A DNA stretch of 64,000 nucleotides from Candidatus Rokuibacteriota bacterium (GTDB taxonomy: Bacteria > Methylomirabilota > Methylomirabilia > Rokubacteriales > CSP1-6). Position numbers and translations under genes: made by a program. Location: contig JACPDG010000040.1 of assembly GCA_016184125.1 (NCBI GenBank), positions 1 through 64,000 on the forward strand, read 5' to 3'. The notes beneath the pieces are model-generated. The model was not told where the DNA came from. It did no database searches and worked only from the letters and a program-made list of their open reading frames with translations. Positions 25,196 through 35,000 of this stretch are shown piece after piece; positions within the stretch are counted from its first letter, which is position 1, and each line of letters starts with the position of its first letter.

Positions 25196-25932
25196 GCCGC
25201 GTCCTGCTGGTCTCGAACTCCGGTCGTCCGTTCCTCGCCTGGTGCCGGCCGCTCATCGGCGAGTTCCTCGCGAGCGAAGGGGGACACACGGCCGGCGCGG
25301 ACGCCGCGCGTCGCGTGACGACGCTCGCGTTCGTCACGGCGGCGAACCTCGGCGACGAGCGGCTCTACTGGGGGCGCGCGCGCCAAGCGCTCGAGCCGCC
25401 GCCGCCGGAGGGCCTCGGGCTGACGGTGACCCACTGCGACTGGAGAGCCGAGCCACGCGGGACGCTCGAGCGCGCCGATGCGCTGTTCGTCGGGGGCGGC
25501 AACACGTACGCGCTGCTCCGGCGACTCTCCGAGGCGAAGCTGCTCGATCCCATCCGGGAGCGCGTGCGCGCCGGCATGCCGTACGTCGGCTCGAGCGCCG
25601 GGTCGAACGTCGCCGGGCCGAACATCCTCACGACGAACGACTGGAACGTCGTGGCGCTGAGCGAGTTCCGGGCGCTCGGGCTCGTGCCGTTCAACGTCAA
25701 CCCGCATTACCTCGAGACCGACCCCGCGATGGCGGCCCACAGCGAGACGCGCGACGACCGCATCGCCGAGTACCACGTCGTGAACGACAACGCGGTCGTG
25801 GGCATCGAGGAAGGCACCGCGGTCCGCGCCGAGGACGGCGTCGCCGTCGTCCAGGGCAACGGGCGGGTGAAGCTGTTCCAGCGCGGCGAGCCACCACGCT
25901 GGTTCAACGCCGGGGAGGTGCTGCCGGTCTAG
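25192..25932 (+). CDS. Peptidase E-like protein (class I glutamine-amidotransferase fold, Ser nucleophile)
   Basis: The 246-residue protein carries ADALFVGGGNTYALLRRL followed by the nucleophile elbow YVGSSAGSNVAGP with Ser near residue 135, as in aspartyl dipeptidase PepE. A NVNPHYLETDP segment supplies a likely catalytic His. Such enzymes cleave Asp-X dipeptides or related amides. It ends the hydantoinase/AroM operon and fits release of amino acids from ring-opened or amide products. A GC-rich repeat follows directly. Confidence 0.83.
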   Translation: MSRVLLVSNSGRPFLAWCRPLIGEFLASEGGHTAGADAARRVTTLAFVTAANLGDERLYWGRARQALEPPPPEGLGLTVTHCDWRAEPRGTLERADALFVGGGNTYALLRRLSEAKLLDPIRERVRAGMPYVGSSAGSNVAGPNILTTNDWNVVALSEFRALGLVPFNVNPHYLETDPAMAAHSETRDDRIAEYHVVNDNAVVGIEEGTAVRAEDGVAVVQGNGRVKLFQRGEPPRWFNAGEVLPV

Positions 25933-25935
25933 GGA

Positions 25936-26126
25936 ATGGGGGGCCCCGACATGGCCCCCCAATCCCCCCGGCGCTCGCACACGGCCCGGGGAACCCGGGC
26001 CGCGGCTCGACTGCCCGCTCGGCCAGGCCCCGAAATGCCCCCCCACACCCCCCCACGCTCGGAGCGCCCCGGGGGGGGTGCGCGGACGCACCCGCGGTGC
26101 GCGGACGCACCCGCGGGACCCGTGGC
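25936..26126. repeat. GC-rich hairpin repeat, copy B (two units)
   Basis: The G-rich strand is minus. Unit one has GGGGGGCCCCGACATGGCC, a GGCGCTCGCA box and the hairpin CGGCCCGGGG-AA-CCCGGGCCG. Unit two has a degenerate copy plus two direct copies of a GTGCGCGGACGCACCCGCG element. It lies between the peptidase-E-like gene and putA, both on plus. Confidence 0.75.
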
Positions 26127-26226
26127 GCTCCTCGATTCGCCGTTTCTCCGACAGGCTCGTGGACCAGTCGGCGCCCATTTCGCGGCCTCCCTCGAGACCG
26201 GTATACCCTGGAAGCGGAGGGCCTCC

Positions 26227-29200
26227 ATGGCGCAGCCGCGACTCGCCGCCGACGTCGCCGACCTCGAGTCCCGCACGCAGGCCATCGGCCGTGAGCTCTA
26301 CGATCGCGTCCAGGGCGAGCGCCGCGCGTTCTTCGAGAGCGATCGCTGGACCGGGGCGCTGTTCGACTGGGCGCTCGGGATGGAGGATGCGAAGCTCCAG
26401 CTCTTCCGCTTCGTCGACGTGCTGCCAGCGCTCGGCAACGATGCGGACGTCGCCCGCCACCTGCGCGAGTACTTCCAGGGCCGCGACGTCCCGTTCGCGT
26501 GGCTCGTCCGGCTGGGTCTCGGGCTCGCCCGCGGCGGCTGGGTGGGCGAGAAGATCGTCGCGGTCGTGCTTCGCCAGACCGTCCGCCATCTCGCGCGTCG
26601 CTTCATCGCCGGGACGACGGCCGACGAGGCAGTGCGCGCGGCGCGCTTGGCTCGCGCGGCCGGGCAGACGTTCACCGTCGACGTGCTCGGCGAGGCGTGC
26701 GTCAGCGACGACGAGGCGCTCGGCTACCAGCGCCGCTACCTCGAGCTCATCGAGCGTCTCGGAGCCGGCGCGCTCCGCTGGACGCCGCGTCCCGCGCTCG
26801 ACCAGGCGCCGTGGGGGCCGCTTCCGCGGGTGAACATCTCCGTCAAGCTGTCGGCGCTTCACCCGTACCTGGATCCCGTCGACCCGGCGGCGTCGGCCGC
26901 GGTGGTGCGCGAGCGGCTCCGTCCGATCGTGCGGGCGGCCACGGCGTCGGGGGCGCACATCCAGGTCGACATGGAAGAGCGGCGGCTCAAGGACCTCACG
27001 ATCGAGATCTTCACCGAGCTCTGCGAGGAGCCCGAGTTCCGCGGGAATCCCGATCTCGGCGTCGTGCTCCAGGCCTACCTGAGGGACACCGAGCAGGACG
27101 CGCGACGGCTCGTGGCGTGGGCGCGGCGGCGCGGCACGCCCGTGACGGTGCGGCTGGTGAAGGGCGCGTACTGGGACTACGAGACGGCCCGCGCGCGCCT
27201 CGAGCGCTGGCCCGTGCCGGTCTGGGAAGCGAAGCCCGAGACGGACGCGGCATTCGAGCGCGTCACCGCGCTGCTCATGGACGCGCCGGACGCGATCCAC
27301 CTCGCCGTCGCCAGCCACAACATCCGTTCCGTCGCCCACGCGCTCGCGTTGCGCGAAGCCCTGGGATTGCCGCAGGCGCAGCTCGAGTTCCAGGCGCTGT
27401 ACGGCATGGCGACCCCGCTCGTGCGCGCGCTGGCGGAGCGCGGCGAACGTGTGCGGATCTACATGCCGTTCGGCGAGCTGATCCCCGGCATGGCCTATCT
27501 CGTGCGGCGTCTGCTCGAGAACACGTCGAACGAGTCGTTCCTCAGGCGCGGCTTCCTCGAGCACGAGCCGCCCGAGGTGCTGCTGGCCGACCCGGCCACC
27601 CTGCTCGCGCGGCCCGAGCCGGTCCCCACCGACCAGCGCGGCTCGCCGGACGCGCCGAGCGCGGCGCGTTCAGCGCGAGCCACGCCGGCGTCGCGACGTT
27701 CCGAATGGGAGGGACTCCCCGCCGGGTTCGCGAGCGAGCCGCACACCGACTTCTCGCTGGCCGGCGCGCGCGAGCGGTTCGCCACCGCGCTCGCGGCCGT
27801 ACGCCGGCAGTTCGGGCGGCGGTATCCGCTCGTGATCGGTGGCAGGGGCGTGGAGACGGCCGGCGAGCTGAGGTCGCTGAACCCCTCATGCCCCGGCGAG
27901 GTCGTCGGTCTCACGGGCTCGGCGTCCGCCGAGGACGTGGATCGTGCCGTCCAGGCGGCCGACCGTGCGTGGCCGGCGTGGCGTGACACCAGTGCCTCCG
28001 CGCGCGCCGATGTCCTGGGACGCGTCGCGGATCTCATGCGCGAGTCCCGCGCGGAGCTGGCCGCCTGGATCGTGTACGAGGCAGGGAAGCCGTGGCGCGA
28101 GGCCGATGCCGACGTCGCGGAGGCGATCGACTTCGTCGAGTACTACCGTCGCCAGGCCGTCGAGCTGCTCGAGCCCCGCCGGCTCGGCCGCCTGCCCGGC
28201 GAGGTGAATCACTACCTCCGCGAGCCCCGCGGCGTCGTCGGGGTGATCGCGCCGTGGAACTTTCCGCTCGCGATCCTGACCGGCATGACGGCCGCGGCGC
28301 TGGCCACCGGGAACACCGTGCTCATGAAGCCGGCGGAGCAGACGCCGGTGATCGCCGCGAAGCTCATGGAGCTGTTCGAGGCGGCTGGCCTGCCGCCCGG
28401 CGTCGTCAACTACGTCCCGGGGCTTGGCGAGATCGCCGGCGACCGTCTCGTGACGCATCCGACCGTGCGCCTCATCGCGTTCACGGGCTCGCTCGACGTC
28501 GGCAGCAGGATCTACGCCGCCGCGGCGCAGCTCCCGAAGGGTGCGAGGCACCTCAAGCGCGTCGTCGCGGAGATGGGCGGGAAGAACGCCGTGATCGTCG
28601 ACGACGACGCGGACCTCGACGAGGCGGTGCAGGGGATCGTCGCGTCCACGTTCGGGTACGCCGGGCAGAAGTGCTCCGCGTGCTCCCGCGTGATCGCGGT
28701 CGGCGGCGCGCACGATCGCCTCGTGCAGCGGCTGGCGGAGGCGGCTCGTGCGGTCCCGATGGGCCGCGCGGATGAGCCGGGAACCATCGTCGGCCCCGTG
28801 ATCGACGCAGCCTCGCAGGAGCGGATCGAGACGTACATCGAGCTCGGCAAGCGACTCGGGCGGCCCGTGCTGATGCGCGAGGTGCCGCCCGCGCTGGAGG
28901 CGCTCGGCGGCTACTACGTCGGTCCCGCCATCTTCGCGGACGTGCCGGCGGCGTGCCCGCTCGCCCGGGAGGAGATCTTCGGGCCCGTCCTGTCCGTCAT
29001 GCGCGCGGGCACGTTCGAGGACGCGCTCGAGGTCGCGACCGACATCGACTTCGCGCTCACGGGCGGCGTCTTCTCGCGGAGCCCGGCGCGCCTGCGCCTG
29101 GCCCGGGAGCGCTTCCGCGTCGGGAACCTCTACATCAACCGCGCGATCACCGGCGCGATGGTCGGCCGCCAGCCGTTCGGTGGCCGGCAGCTCTCCGGCC

Positions 29201-29304
29201 TCGGCTACCAGGCGGGCGGTCCCGACTACCTCCTGCAGTTCGTCGAGGGCCGCGTCGTCACCGAGAACACGCTGCGCCGCGGGTTCGCGTCCGACCAACT
29301 GTAG
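26227..29304 (+). CDS. putA: PutA: proline dehydrogenase / pyrroline-5-carboxylate dehydrogenase
   Basis: The 1025-residue bifunctional protein oxidises proline to glutamate. The N-terminal FAD domain (about 80-500) has NISVKLSALHPYLDP, VRLVKGAYWDYE and a MPFGELIPGMAYLVRRLLEN segment. The aldehyde dehydrogenase domain (about 530-1020) has VIAPWNFPLAIL, FTGSLDVG and catalytic Cys in GYAGQKCSACS. No N-terminal ribbon-helix-helix DNA-binding segment is present, so this is a non-regulatory PutA. GGAGG lies 6 nt before the ATG at 26227. Electrons would go to the quinone pool and NAD. Confidence 0.94.
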   Translation: MAQPRLAADVADLESRTQAIGRELYDRVQGERRAFFESDRWTGALFDWALGMEDAKLQLFRFVDVLPALGNDADVARHLREYFQGRDVPFAWLVRLGLGLARGGWVGEKIVAVVLRQTVRHLARRFIAGTTADEAVRAARLARAAGQTFTVDVLGEACVSDDEALGYQRRYLELIERLGAGALRWTPRPALDQAPWGPLPRVNISVKLSALHPYLDPVDPAASAAVVRERLRPIVRAATASGAHIQVDMEERRLKDLTIEIFTELCEEPEFRGNPDLGVVLQAYLRDTEQDARRLVAWARRRGTPVTVRLVKGAYWDYETARARLERWPVPVWEAKPETDAAFERVTALLMDAPDAIHLAVASHNIRSVAHALALREALGLPQAQLEFQALYGMATPLVRALAERGERVRIYMPFGELIPGMAYLVRRLLENTSNESFLRRGFLEHEPPEVLLADPATLLARPEPVPTDQRGSPDAPSAARSARATPASRRSEWEGLPAGFASEPHTDFSLAGARERFATALAAVRRQFGRRYPLVIGGRGVETAGELRSLNPSCPGEVVGLTGSASAEDVDRAVQAADRAWPAWRDTSASARADVLGRVADLMRESRAELAAWIVYEAGKPWREADADVAEAIDFVEYYRRQAVELLEPRRLGRLPGEVNHYLREPRGVVGVIAPWNFPLAILTGMTAAALATGNTVLMKPAEQTPVIAAKLMELFEAAGLPPGVVNYVPGLGEIAGDRLVTHPTVRLIAFTGSLDVGSRIYAAAAQLPKGARHLKRVVAEMGGKNAVIVDDDADLDEAVQGIVASTFGYAGQKCSACSRVIAVGGAHDRLVQRLAEAARAVPMGRADEPGTIVGPVIDAASQERIETYIELGKRLGRPVLMREVPPALEALGGYYVGPAIFADVPAACPLAREEIFGPVLSVMRAGTFEDALEVATDIDFALTGGVFSRSPARLRLARERFRVGNLYINRAITGAMVGRQPFGGRQLSGLGYQAGGPDYLLQFVEGRVVTENTLRRGFASDQL

Positions 29305-29472
29305 GGGGCCTCGAATGGCCCCCCACACCCCCCCGCGCTCGCAAGCGGCCCGGGGGACCCGGGCCGCTGCTCGACCTCGCGCTCGGCCGGGAGGCCGACA
29401 TGGCCCCCCACACCCCCGGGGCGTTCGGCAGCGGCCCGGGGGACCCGGGCCGCTCCTGGGACGCCCCCCACG
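29305..29472. repeat. GC-rich hairpin repeat, copy C (two units)
   Basis: Two tandem units, each with CCCCCCACACCCCC, a GCTCGCA or GTTCGGCA box and the hairpin CGGCCCGGGGG-A-CCCGGGCCG. The G-rich strand is minus. It fills the convergent gap between putA (plus) and the small gene on minus, which suits a bidirectional terminator. Confidence 0.75.
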
Positions 29473-29742
29473 TCACAGACACACGTGCGCCGACGGCTCC
29501 CCGCGCAACGCCTCCATGCCCGCGAGCATCCGCGGCAGGTCCATCGGCTGGTCCACCTCGTTCTGGAACTCCTGGTAGCACCGCATGACGTTCGGCAGGA
29601 TCCGCTCGGCGTCGCTCCATGCGCGGAACGGACCCAGCTTGATGTCGCGCGCGGCGTCCTCTGGCGTCATGCCCGCCTCGAACCGCGTTCTCGCCTCACG
29701 GCGCACCAGCGTCAGGTAATCGCGGACCAGCGTCAGCTTCAT
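29473..29742 (-). CDS. 89-residue protein resembling the C-terminal tail of MBL-fold hydrolases
   Basis: The protein starts MKLTLVRDYLTLVRREARTR and contains a GMTPEDAARDIKLGPFRAW segment. This looks like the helical C-terminal extension of some metallo-beta-lactamase-fold hydrolases. No His-rich metal site is present, and there is no upstream MBL domain in this or another frame. AAGGAG precedes the ATG closely, so it appears to be translated as a free-standing protein. It may be a detached domain or a gene remnant that kept expression signals. Confidence 0.6.
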   Translation of the reverse strand: MKLTLVRDYLTLVRREARTRFEAGMTPEDAARDIKLGPFRAWSDAERILPNVMRCYQEFQNEVDQPMDLPRMLAGMEALRGEPSAHVCL

Positions 29743-29790
29743 GTCGCTCCTTGTTCGGGACCGCGGCGTGCCGCCGGCCGGCGGGACATG

Positions 29791-30618
29791 CTAGGCCGCG
29801 CCTGCGCCCCGCCGCACGGCGCCGAGCACGACGATCTCGTTGCCGACGTGTTTGACCCCCGGAATGCGGGCGACCTCGGCCTCGGCGGCCTCGCGCTCGG
29901 AGGGCACCTCGACGCTGCCCGTGAGCGAGAGGTTCGCGTCGCGGCACGAGACGACGATCTGGCGAGGCCGCGTGACCGGATTCCGGAGCAGCACCGCCTT
30001 CGCCTGCGCGGTCAGGCTCGCGTCGAGGATCGCGCGGCCGACCTCCGGCGAGGTCTGGAACCGCTCGTCGCCGAGGAGCTGCTCGATGGTGTGGACCGCG
30101 GCGGCGACGTCGAGCCGATCGGTGTTGACGACGAGGTCGTAGCGCAGCGAGTCGTCCCAGTCGACGTGATAGAAGAACCGGAGCCGGGCGCCGAGCTCGC
30201 GGTCGCTCCGCTGCACGTAGTCCAGGGCCGCGTCCGCCGTGAGTCCCTGCCCGCCCTCCACGCGGCGGGCGCGGGTGCCCTCCGGCGCGGTGACGCGGAC
30301 GCGGAGGACGTTCGGGAAGCGGGCGAGGACGATCGCCGAACCGCGACCGACGAGCACGACGCGATCGGCCGCGGCCAGCTCGAGCACGATCGCCTCGACG
30401 TACGTCATGTACCGGCGCTGCGTGTCGCGGAACCGGTCCCAGAGCGTCGGCTTCTCCTCCGTCGCGTGCACGATCTCGGTGGCCGCCTCGCCGAAGCGAT
30501 CGGCGGCCTTCGTGATGATTTCCCGGTCCGCCAGCTCGTAGCCGAGCCTCGCCGCGACGCTGCGCGCGATCTCGGTGCCGAGGCTGCCCGCGGTCTCGGA
30601 GATGGCGATGACACTCAT
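29791..30618 (-). CDS. Cytidylate-kinase-like domain fused to a BON domain (copy 2)
   Basis: The 275-residue protein has an N-terminal cytidylate-kinase-like domain (ISETAGSLGTEIARSVAARL, LADREIITKAADRFG, VVLVGRGSAIVLARFP, RYDLVVNTDRLDV) and a C-terminal BON domain (QIVVSCRDANLSLTGSVEVP, IPGVKHVGNEIVVLG). The usual P-loop GSGG is degraded to AGSLG, so kinase activity is doubtful. BON domains bind membranes or ligands. GGAGG precedes the ATG, which overlaps the upstream paralogue's stop as ATGA. Confidence 0.8.
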   Translation of the reverse strand: MSVIAISETAGSLGTEIARSVAARLGYELADREIITKAADRFGEAATEIVHATEEKPTLWDRFRDTQRRYMTYVEAIVLELAAADRVVLVGRGSAIVLARFPNVLRVRVTAPEGTRARRVEGGQGLTADAALDYVQRSDRELGARLRFFYHVDWDDSLRYDLVVNTDRLDVAAAVHTIEQLLGDERFQTSPEVGRAILDASLTAQAKAVLLRNPVTRPRQIVVSCRDANLSLTGSVEVPSEREAAEAEVARIPGVKHVGNEIVVLGAVRRGAGAA

Positions 30619-31601
30619 GATGTCCTCCGTGCCGGCTCCGGCGATTCCTGAGCCTGTCCGCGCCGCGCGTCCCGGTATCGCCGCACGGCGTCCCATTCGC
30701 GCTCGTACCACTCGCCGCCGTAGCCGCCCCAGCTGCGCCCCTCGCCGTGGAGGAACGCGGCGTGACTCAGCTCGTCTCCCTCGGAGCGGGTGTCGAGCGC
30801 CACACCGATCACGGTGATCTCGTTGCGGACGGCCGCCACGCCGGGGATGGCGGCCGCGACTTCCTCGGCGGTGACCCAGAGCTGCGCCGCGTCCACGGCA
30901 CCGGCGAGCGTCACGACGCCGCCGGCGCAGGTCACCTCGAGGGGCCGATCCCGCGTGACGGCGTTCGCGAAGAGCCGGGCGTGGACCTGGCTGGCGAGGG
31001 CGCGGTCGGTCATCGTCCGCCGCGACGCCTCCGTGGAGCGGAACCGCTCGGCCGCGAGGGCCTGGATCACCGCGCGCGCGCCGTCGTCCACGTCGAGCCG
31101 CTCCGTGCTGAGCAGGAGGTCGTAGCGCAGCGGGTCGCCCCAGTCGGCATGGAAGAGCAGCTTCGTCCGCGCGCTCCGTCCCCGGTCGCTCTCGCGCACG
31201 CGGTCGAGTGCGGCCTGTGGTGTGATCCCCGGCGAGCGCGCGATCCGTTCGGCGCGCAGCCGCTCCGGCGCGTCGATGCGCACGCGCAGCGTGTGAGGTG
31301 CCTCGCCCAGCACGAACGGGCACGCGCGTCCGACGAGGACGACGTCGTCCCGGGCGGCCATCTCGAGGATGGTCGCCTCCACGAACGCCGCGTACCGGCG
31401 CGTGCCCACCTCGAAGTGCTCACGCAGCGTCGGGCGCTCCTCCACGATGTGCGTCAGCGCCCGCGCGTCCTGGCCGAACCGCTCGGCCGCCTCCGTGATG
31501 ATCTCGCGGTCGGCGAACGCGTAATCGAGCCCGGCCGCGACCGCGCGCCCGATCTCGACGCCCAGGCTTCCTGCCGTGTCGGACATCGCCACCACACTCA
31601 T
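30615..31601 (-). CDS. Cytidylate-kinase-like domain fused to a BON domain (copy 1)
   Basis: The 328-residue protein is a paralogue of its downstream neighbour: MSDTAGSLGVEIGRAVAAGL, FADREIITEAAERFG, VVLVGRACPFVLGEAP and LRYDLLLSTERLDVDD, then a BON domain (LEVTCAGGVVTLAGAVD, IPGVAAVRNEITVIG). It has an extra aromatic tail of about 55 residues (RSWGGYGGEWYEREWDAVRR). The phosphate loop is again degenerate. GAGGAGG lies 6 nt before the ATG. The pair forms a two-gene operon divergent from the defence operon. Confidence 0.8.
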   Translation of the reverse strand: MSVVAMSDTAGSLGVEIGRAVAAGLDYAFADREIITEAAERFGQDARALTHIVEERPTLREHFEVGTRRYAAFVEATILEMAARDDVVLVGRACPFVLGEAPHTLRVRIDAPERLRAERIARSPGITPQAALDRVRESDRGRSARTKLLFHADWGDPLRYDLLLSTERLDVDDGARAVIQALAAERFRSTEASRRTMTDRALASQVHARLFANAVTRDRPLEVTCAGGVVTLAGAVDAAQLWVTAEEVAAAIPGVAAVRNEITVIGVALDTRSEGDELSHAAFLHGEGRSWGGYGGEWYEREWDAVRRYRDARRGQAQESPEPARRTS

Positions 31602-32008
31602 GGCGCGCCTCCTCAAACAGGAATCGCCCGGCCGCTTGCACGCGGCCGACGCGGGCGTCGTAGAGTTGTCCGGGACCCCACAGGGCTCCTGCCCCCTTTC
31701 AGCGGTCCGGACGGATCACTCAGCCTACAGCGTTCCTCCGAGACGGGCGCACGTCAAGCTCGGGATGAGCGGGGTGGTCCGCGGCTTTCCTTCAGCGTGA
31801 CGCGGGCCAAGATCTGCCCCCGTACGCCCTCGCTCGCCTACGCGTTATTTCCGCCGATGCGGACCACGCGGACTCGTCCCAGGACTGCGCGACTCCTGCG
31901 CTCCGCCGGGCTACGCGCACTGGCGCGCTCGGCGCATCGAGCCAGCTGGCACCCCGTACCCTCACTGACCCGAGCTCGGCTCGGTCGCTATAGCAGGTGC
32001 AATACGTC
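31602..32008. other. Divergent spacer at the left edge of the defence operon
   Basis: About 400 bp without a supported gene, between two divergent operons. Base composition falls near the right end (31981-32040), where the promoter of the defence operon lies. I see no tRNA, no integrase and no clear direct repeat that would mark an insertion site. Confidence 0.5.
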
Positions 32009-32037
32009 TTGACGTCAGAATTATGATGTAATATGTT
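32009..32037 (+). promoter_or_regulatory. Putative sigma70 promoter with palindromic operator for the defence operon
   Basis: TTGACG at 32009-32014 and TATGTT at 32032-32037 are 17 bp apart in an unusually AT-rich patch. The -35 box overlaps the 8-bp palindrome TGACGTCA (32010-32017), a possible operator for the XRE-type HTH encoded at the start of the operon. The -10 box overlaps the first ATG of the helicase gene, so translation may begin at the GTG at 32045. Confidence 0.5.
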
Positions 32038-35000
32038 CTACGGCGTGCTAGGAGATCAGGACACGTCGGCTGATATACAACACGCGGAGTTCGCGTCCAT
32101 ACTGCGCCGACTCCGAGTTCGCCTCGGACTGACGCAAGTGCAGTTCGCGGCCTCCCTGGGCGTCTCCTTTGCGTCGATCAATCGCTGGGAGAACGGTCAG
32201 ACGCGGCCGTCGAAGATGGCGTGGGATCTTCTGCGGCGCGCCGAGGAACGATTCGGCGAGCGGGGCGGTGAAGATGCGGTTCCGCCGACGGTATCCGGTC
32301 TCGACTTCCTGGCCGAAGCCGAGCGGGTCAGGTTGGTTGCCGAGGCCGAACGCTTGTCTTTCGGTCATCTGTTCAATCCTGCGTTCGCGACGGAGATCTC
32401 GCTGATCGACACGCTGCCCCATCAGCGGATCGCCGTGTACGAGCGAATGATCGGGCAGCCCCGGCTCCGTTTCCTGCTCGCCGATGATGCGGGCGCCGGC
32501 AAGACGATCATGGCCGGGTTGTACGTGCGGGAGATGCTGAGCCGGCGCTTGATTCGGCGCGTGCTCATCGTGCCGCCTGCGGGCCTCCTCGGGAACTGGG
32601 AGAGGGAACTGAGGACCCTCTTCAGTCTTCACTTCCGGATCGTACGAGGGGGCGACACGAGGGTTGGCAATCCGTTCGCGGGCGCCAACGGGGATCTGGT
32701 GATCTGCAGCATCGACACGCTCGCTGGCGACCGCGTCTTCGCGCGACTCCAGGAGCCGGATGTCAACCCTTATGACCTCGTCGTCTTCGACGAAGCGCAC
32801 AAGCTCGCTGCGGATCAGGACGCGGACCTCACCATCCGCAAGATCGACCGGTATCAGCTGGCTGAGGCGCTCGCGGGCGTCCCTGGGACTGAGCCGCGCT
32901 GGACACTGCCCTGGAGCGCGCAACACCTCGTCCTGCTGACGGCGACACCGCACATGGGGAAGGACCGGCCCTACTACTTCCTCTGGCGGCTGCTGGAGCC
33001 GGAGGTCCTGTCGACGATCGAGGCGTTCCACGCCTACCCGCGCGAGGCGCGGATGAGGCACTTCATCCGTCGAACCAAGGAGGAGCTCGTCCGCTTCGAC
33101 GGCGCGCCGATCTACCCGCGCCGTGAATCGAGCACTCACAGCTACGATCTCGGCCGAGGGATGGTCAGCGAGCAGACGCTCTACGACGAGACCACCGCCT
33201 ACATGGAGACGTTGTACAACCGGGCGCGGATCCTGAACCGATCCGCGGCCCGGCTCGCCATGAGCGTGTTCCAGCGGCGGCTGGCCAGCTCGACGTACGC
33301 GTTGATGCGGTCCTTCGAGCGCCGCACGGGGCGGCTCGACGAGCTGACCGAGAAGCTGAAGGCGGGCACGCTCACCGAGGAACACATGCTGACTGCGCAG
33401 CGGCGTCTCGACGAGGAGATCCTCGATCCGTTCGACACGACGACCGCGGACGACGACGAGGCGACAGGCGGCCGTGAGCGCCACGAGCTTGCAGAGGACG
33501 AGCTGCTCAGGGTTGTCGTGACGCGCTCGCTCGCCGAGCTGGAGGCCGAGCGCGAGCAGGTGCAGCGCCTGCTCGCCTTGGCGCGGGCGGTGCTTGCGCG
33601 CGCGCACGAGTCGAAGTTCGAGAAGCTGCGCGAGCTTCTGCTCGATCCCCGCTTCCACGACGAGAAGGTCATCGTCTTCACCGAGCACCGAGACACACTC
33701 GACTGGCTGACGCGCCGGCTGGAGGCGATGGGCTTCACGGACCAGATCGCCAGCATCCACGGCGGCATGGATTACCGCGAGCGGGAGAAACAGGTCGAGT
33801 TCTTCCGACGTCCCACGCCCGAAGGAGGAGCCCGGTACCTCGTGGCGACCGATGCGGCAGGGGAAGGCATCAACCTCCAGTTCTGCTGGCTGATGGTCAA
33901 CTACGACATCCCCTGGAATCCCGCGCGCCTCGAACAGCGGCTGGGCCGTATTCACCGCTACGGACAGAAGCATGATCCCGTCGTCATCCTGAACCTCGTG
34001 GCCGGCGGCACGCGCGAGGGACGTGTCCTCAAGACCTTGCTCGACAAGCTCGAGAGCATTCGGCGCGAGCTCAACTCGGACAAGGTGTTCGATGTCGTCG
34101 GGCGGCTGTTCCAGAACATCCCGCTCACGGAGTACATGGCGACGGCCGTGACCGAGGTCGGGGCGAAGGACGCCGCACGGGCGATCGAAGGGACATTGAC
34201 GGTCGAGCAGGTGCGCGCGCTCGAAGCCCGGGAGCGTGCGATCTACGGACAGGGCGGCGACGTCCTGCCAGCGCTTTCGCGGCTCCGCTCGCAGGTTGAA
34301 ACGGAGGCGTTCCGTCGTCTTCTGCCCGGCTACGTGCGCCGATTCGTCGAGGGGGCCGCCGACGCGCTGGATCTTGCCGTCGAAGGCGACGCCGACCGGT
34401 TATTCGCCCTACGGACGCGCCGTCCTGGCGCCCTCGATCCGCTCCTGCCGGCGCTCGAGAGTTATCCGTCATGGGTGCGCAACCGACTCACGGTTCATCG
34501 CCCGACCGACAAGGACGAGGCGGTCTTCCTCCATCCCGGCGAGCCGATCTTTGAGCGCTTGCGCACCACCGTGCTCGAGCGCTTCGCGGCGGATGCGGCA
34601 CGAGGCGCGGTCTTCATCGACCCCCTGGCGAAGCGGCCGTACATGTTCCATCTCGCCGAGGTCGCGGTCGTCCGCCGCGCTGATGGTGCACGATCTCAGC
34701 TCAGGCTCGATGAGATCGTCGAGTGTCGCCTGATCGGTGTGCGTCACGACGAGGGCGATGATCGCGGCGAGGCGAACATCGTGGAGTGCCCCGTCGAGCA
34801 TCTGCTGCTCCTGCGTGGCGCGAAGGCTTTCCCGGCATCGGTGGCGCGGTTCGCCGCAAGCGCACTTGAGTGGATCGTCAGGGTTACGGAGCACCTGGGG
34901 GCCACCGTCGCGACGGCAATCGCCGCCGAGCGCCGCAGGAAGCTCGTCGAGGATTTGCCGGAGCGAGAGGCGTTCGTCGCTCGCGGATACGACGCTCAGG

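Noticed and set aside
24508-27564. A 1018-codon open frame on minus across AroM, peptidase-E-like and putA genes
   Set aside because: Low-complexity composition, and it crosses three well-supported genes and a repeat. It is a codon-bias artefact.
31602-32008. Insertion site with tRNA, integrase or transposase at the left edge of the defence operon
   Set aside because: No cloverleaf, recombinase frame or direct repeat could be identified in the spacer or at 47138-47313.
32048-33973. A 641-codon open frame on minus opposite the helicase gene
   Set aside because: No domain motif; the helicase on plus has all expected motifs in order.
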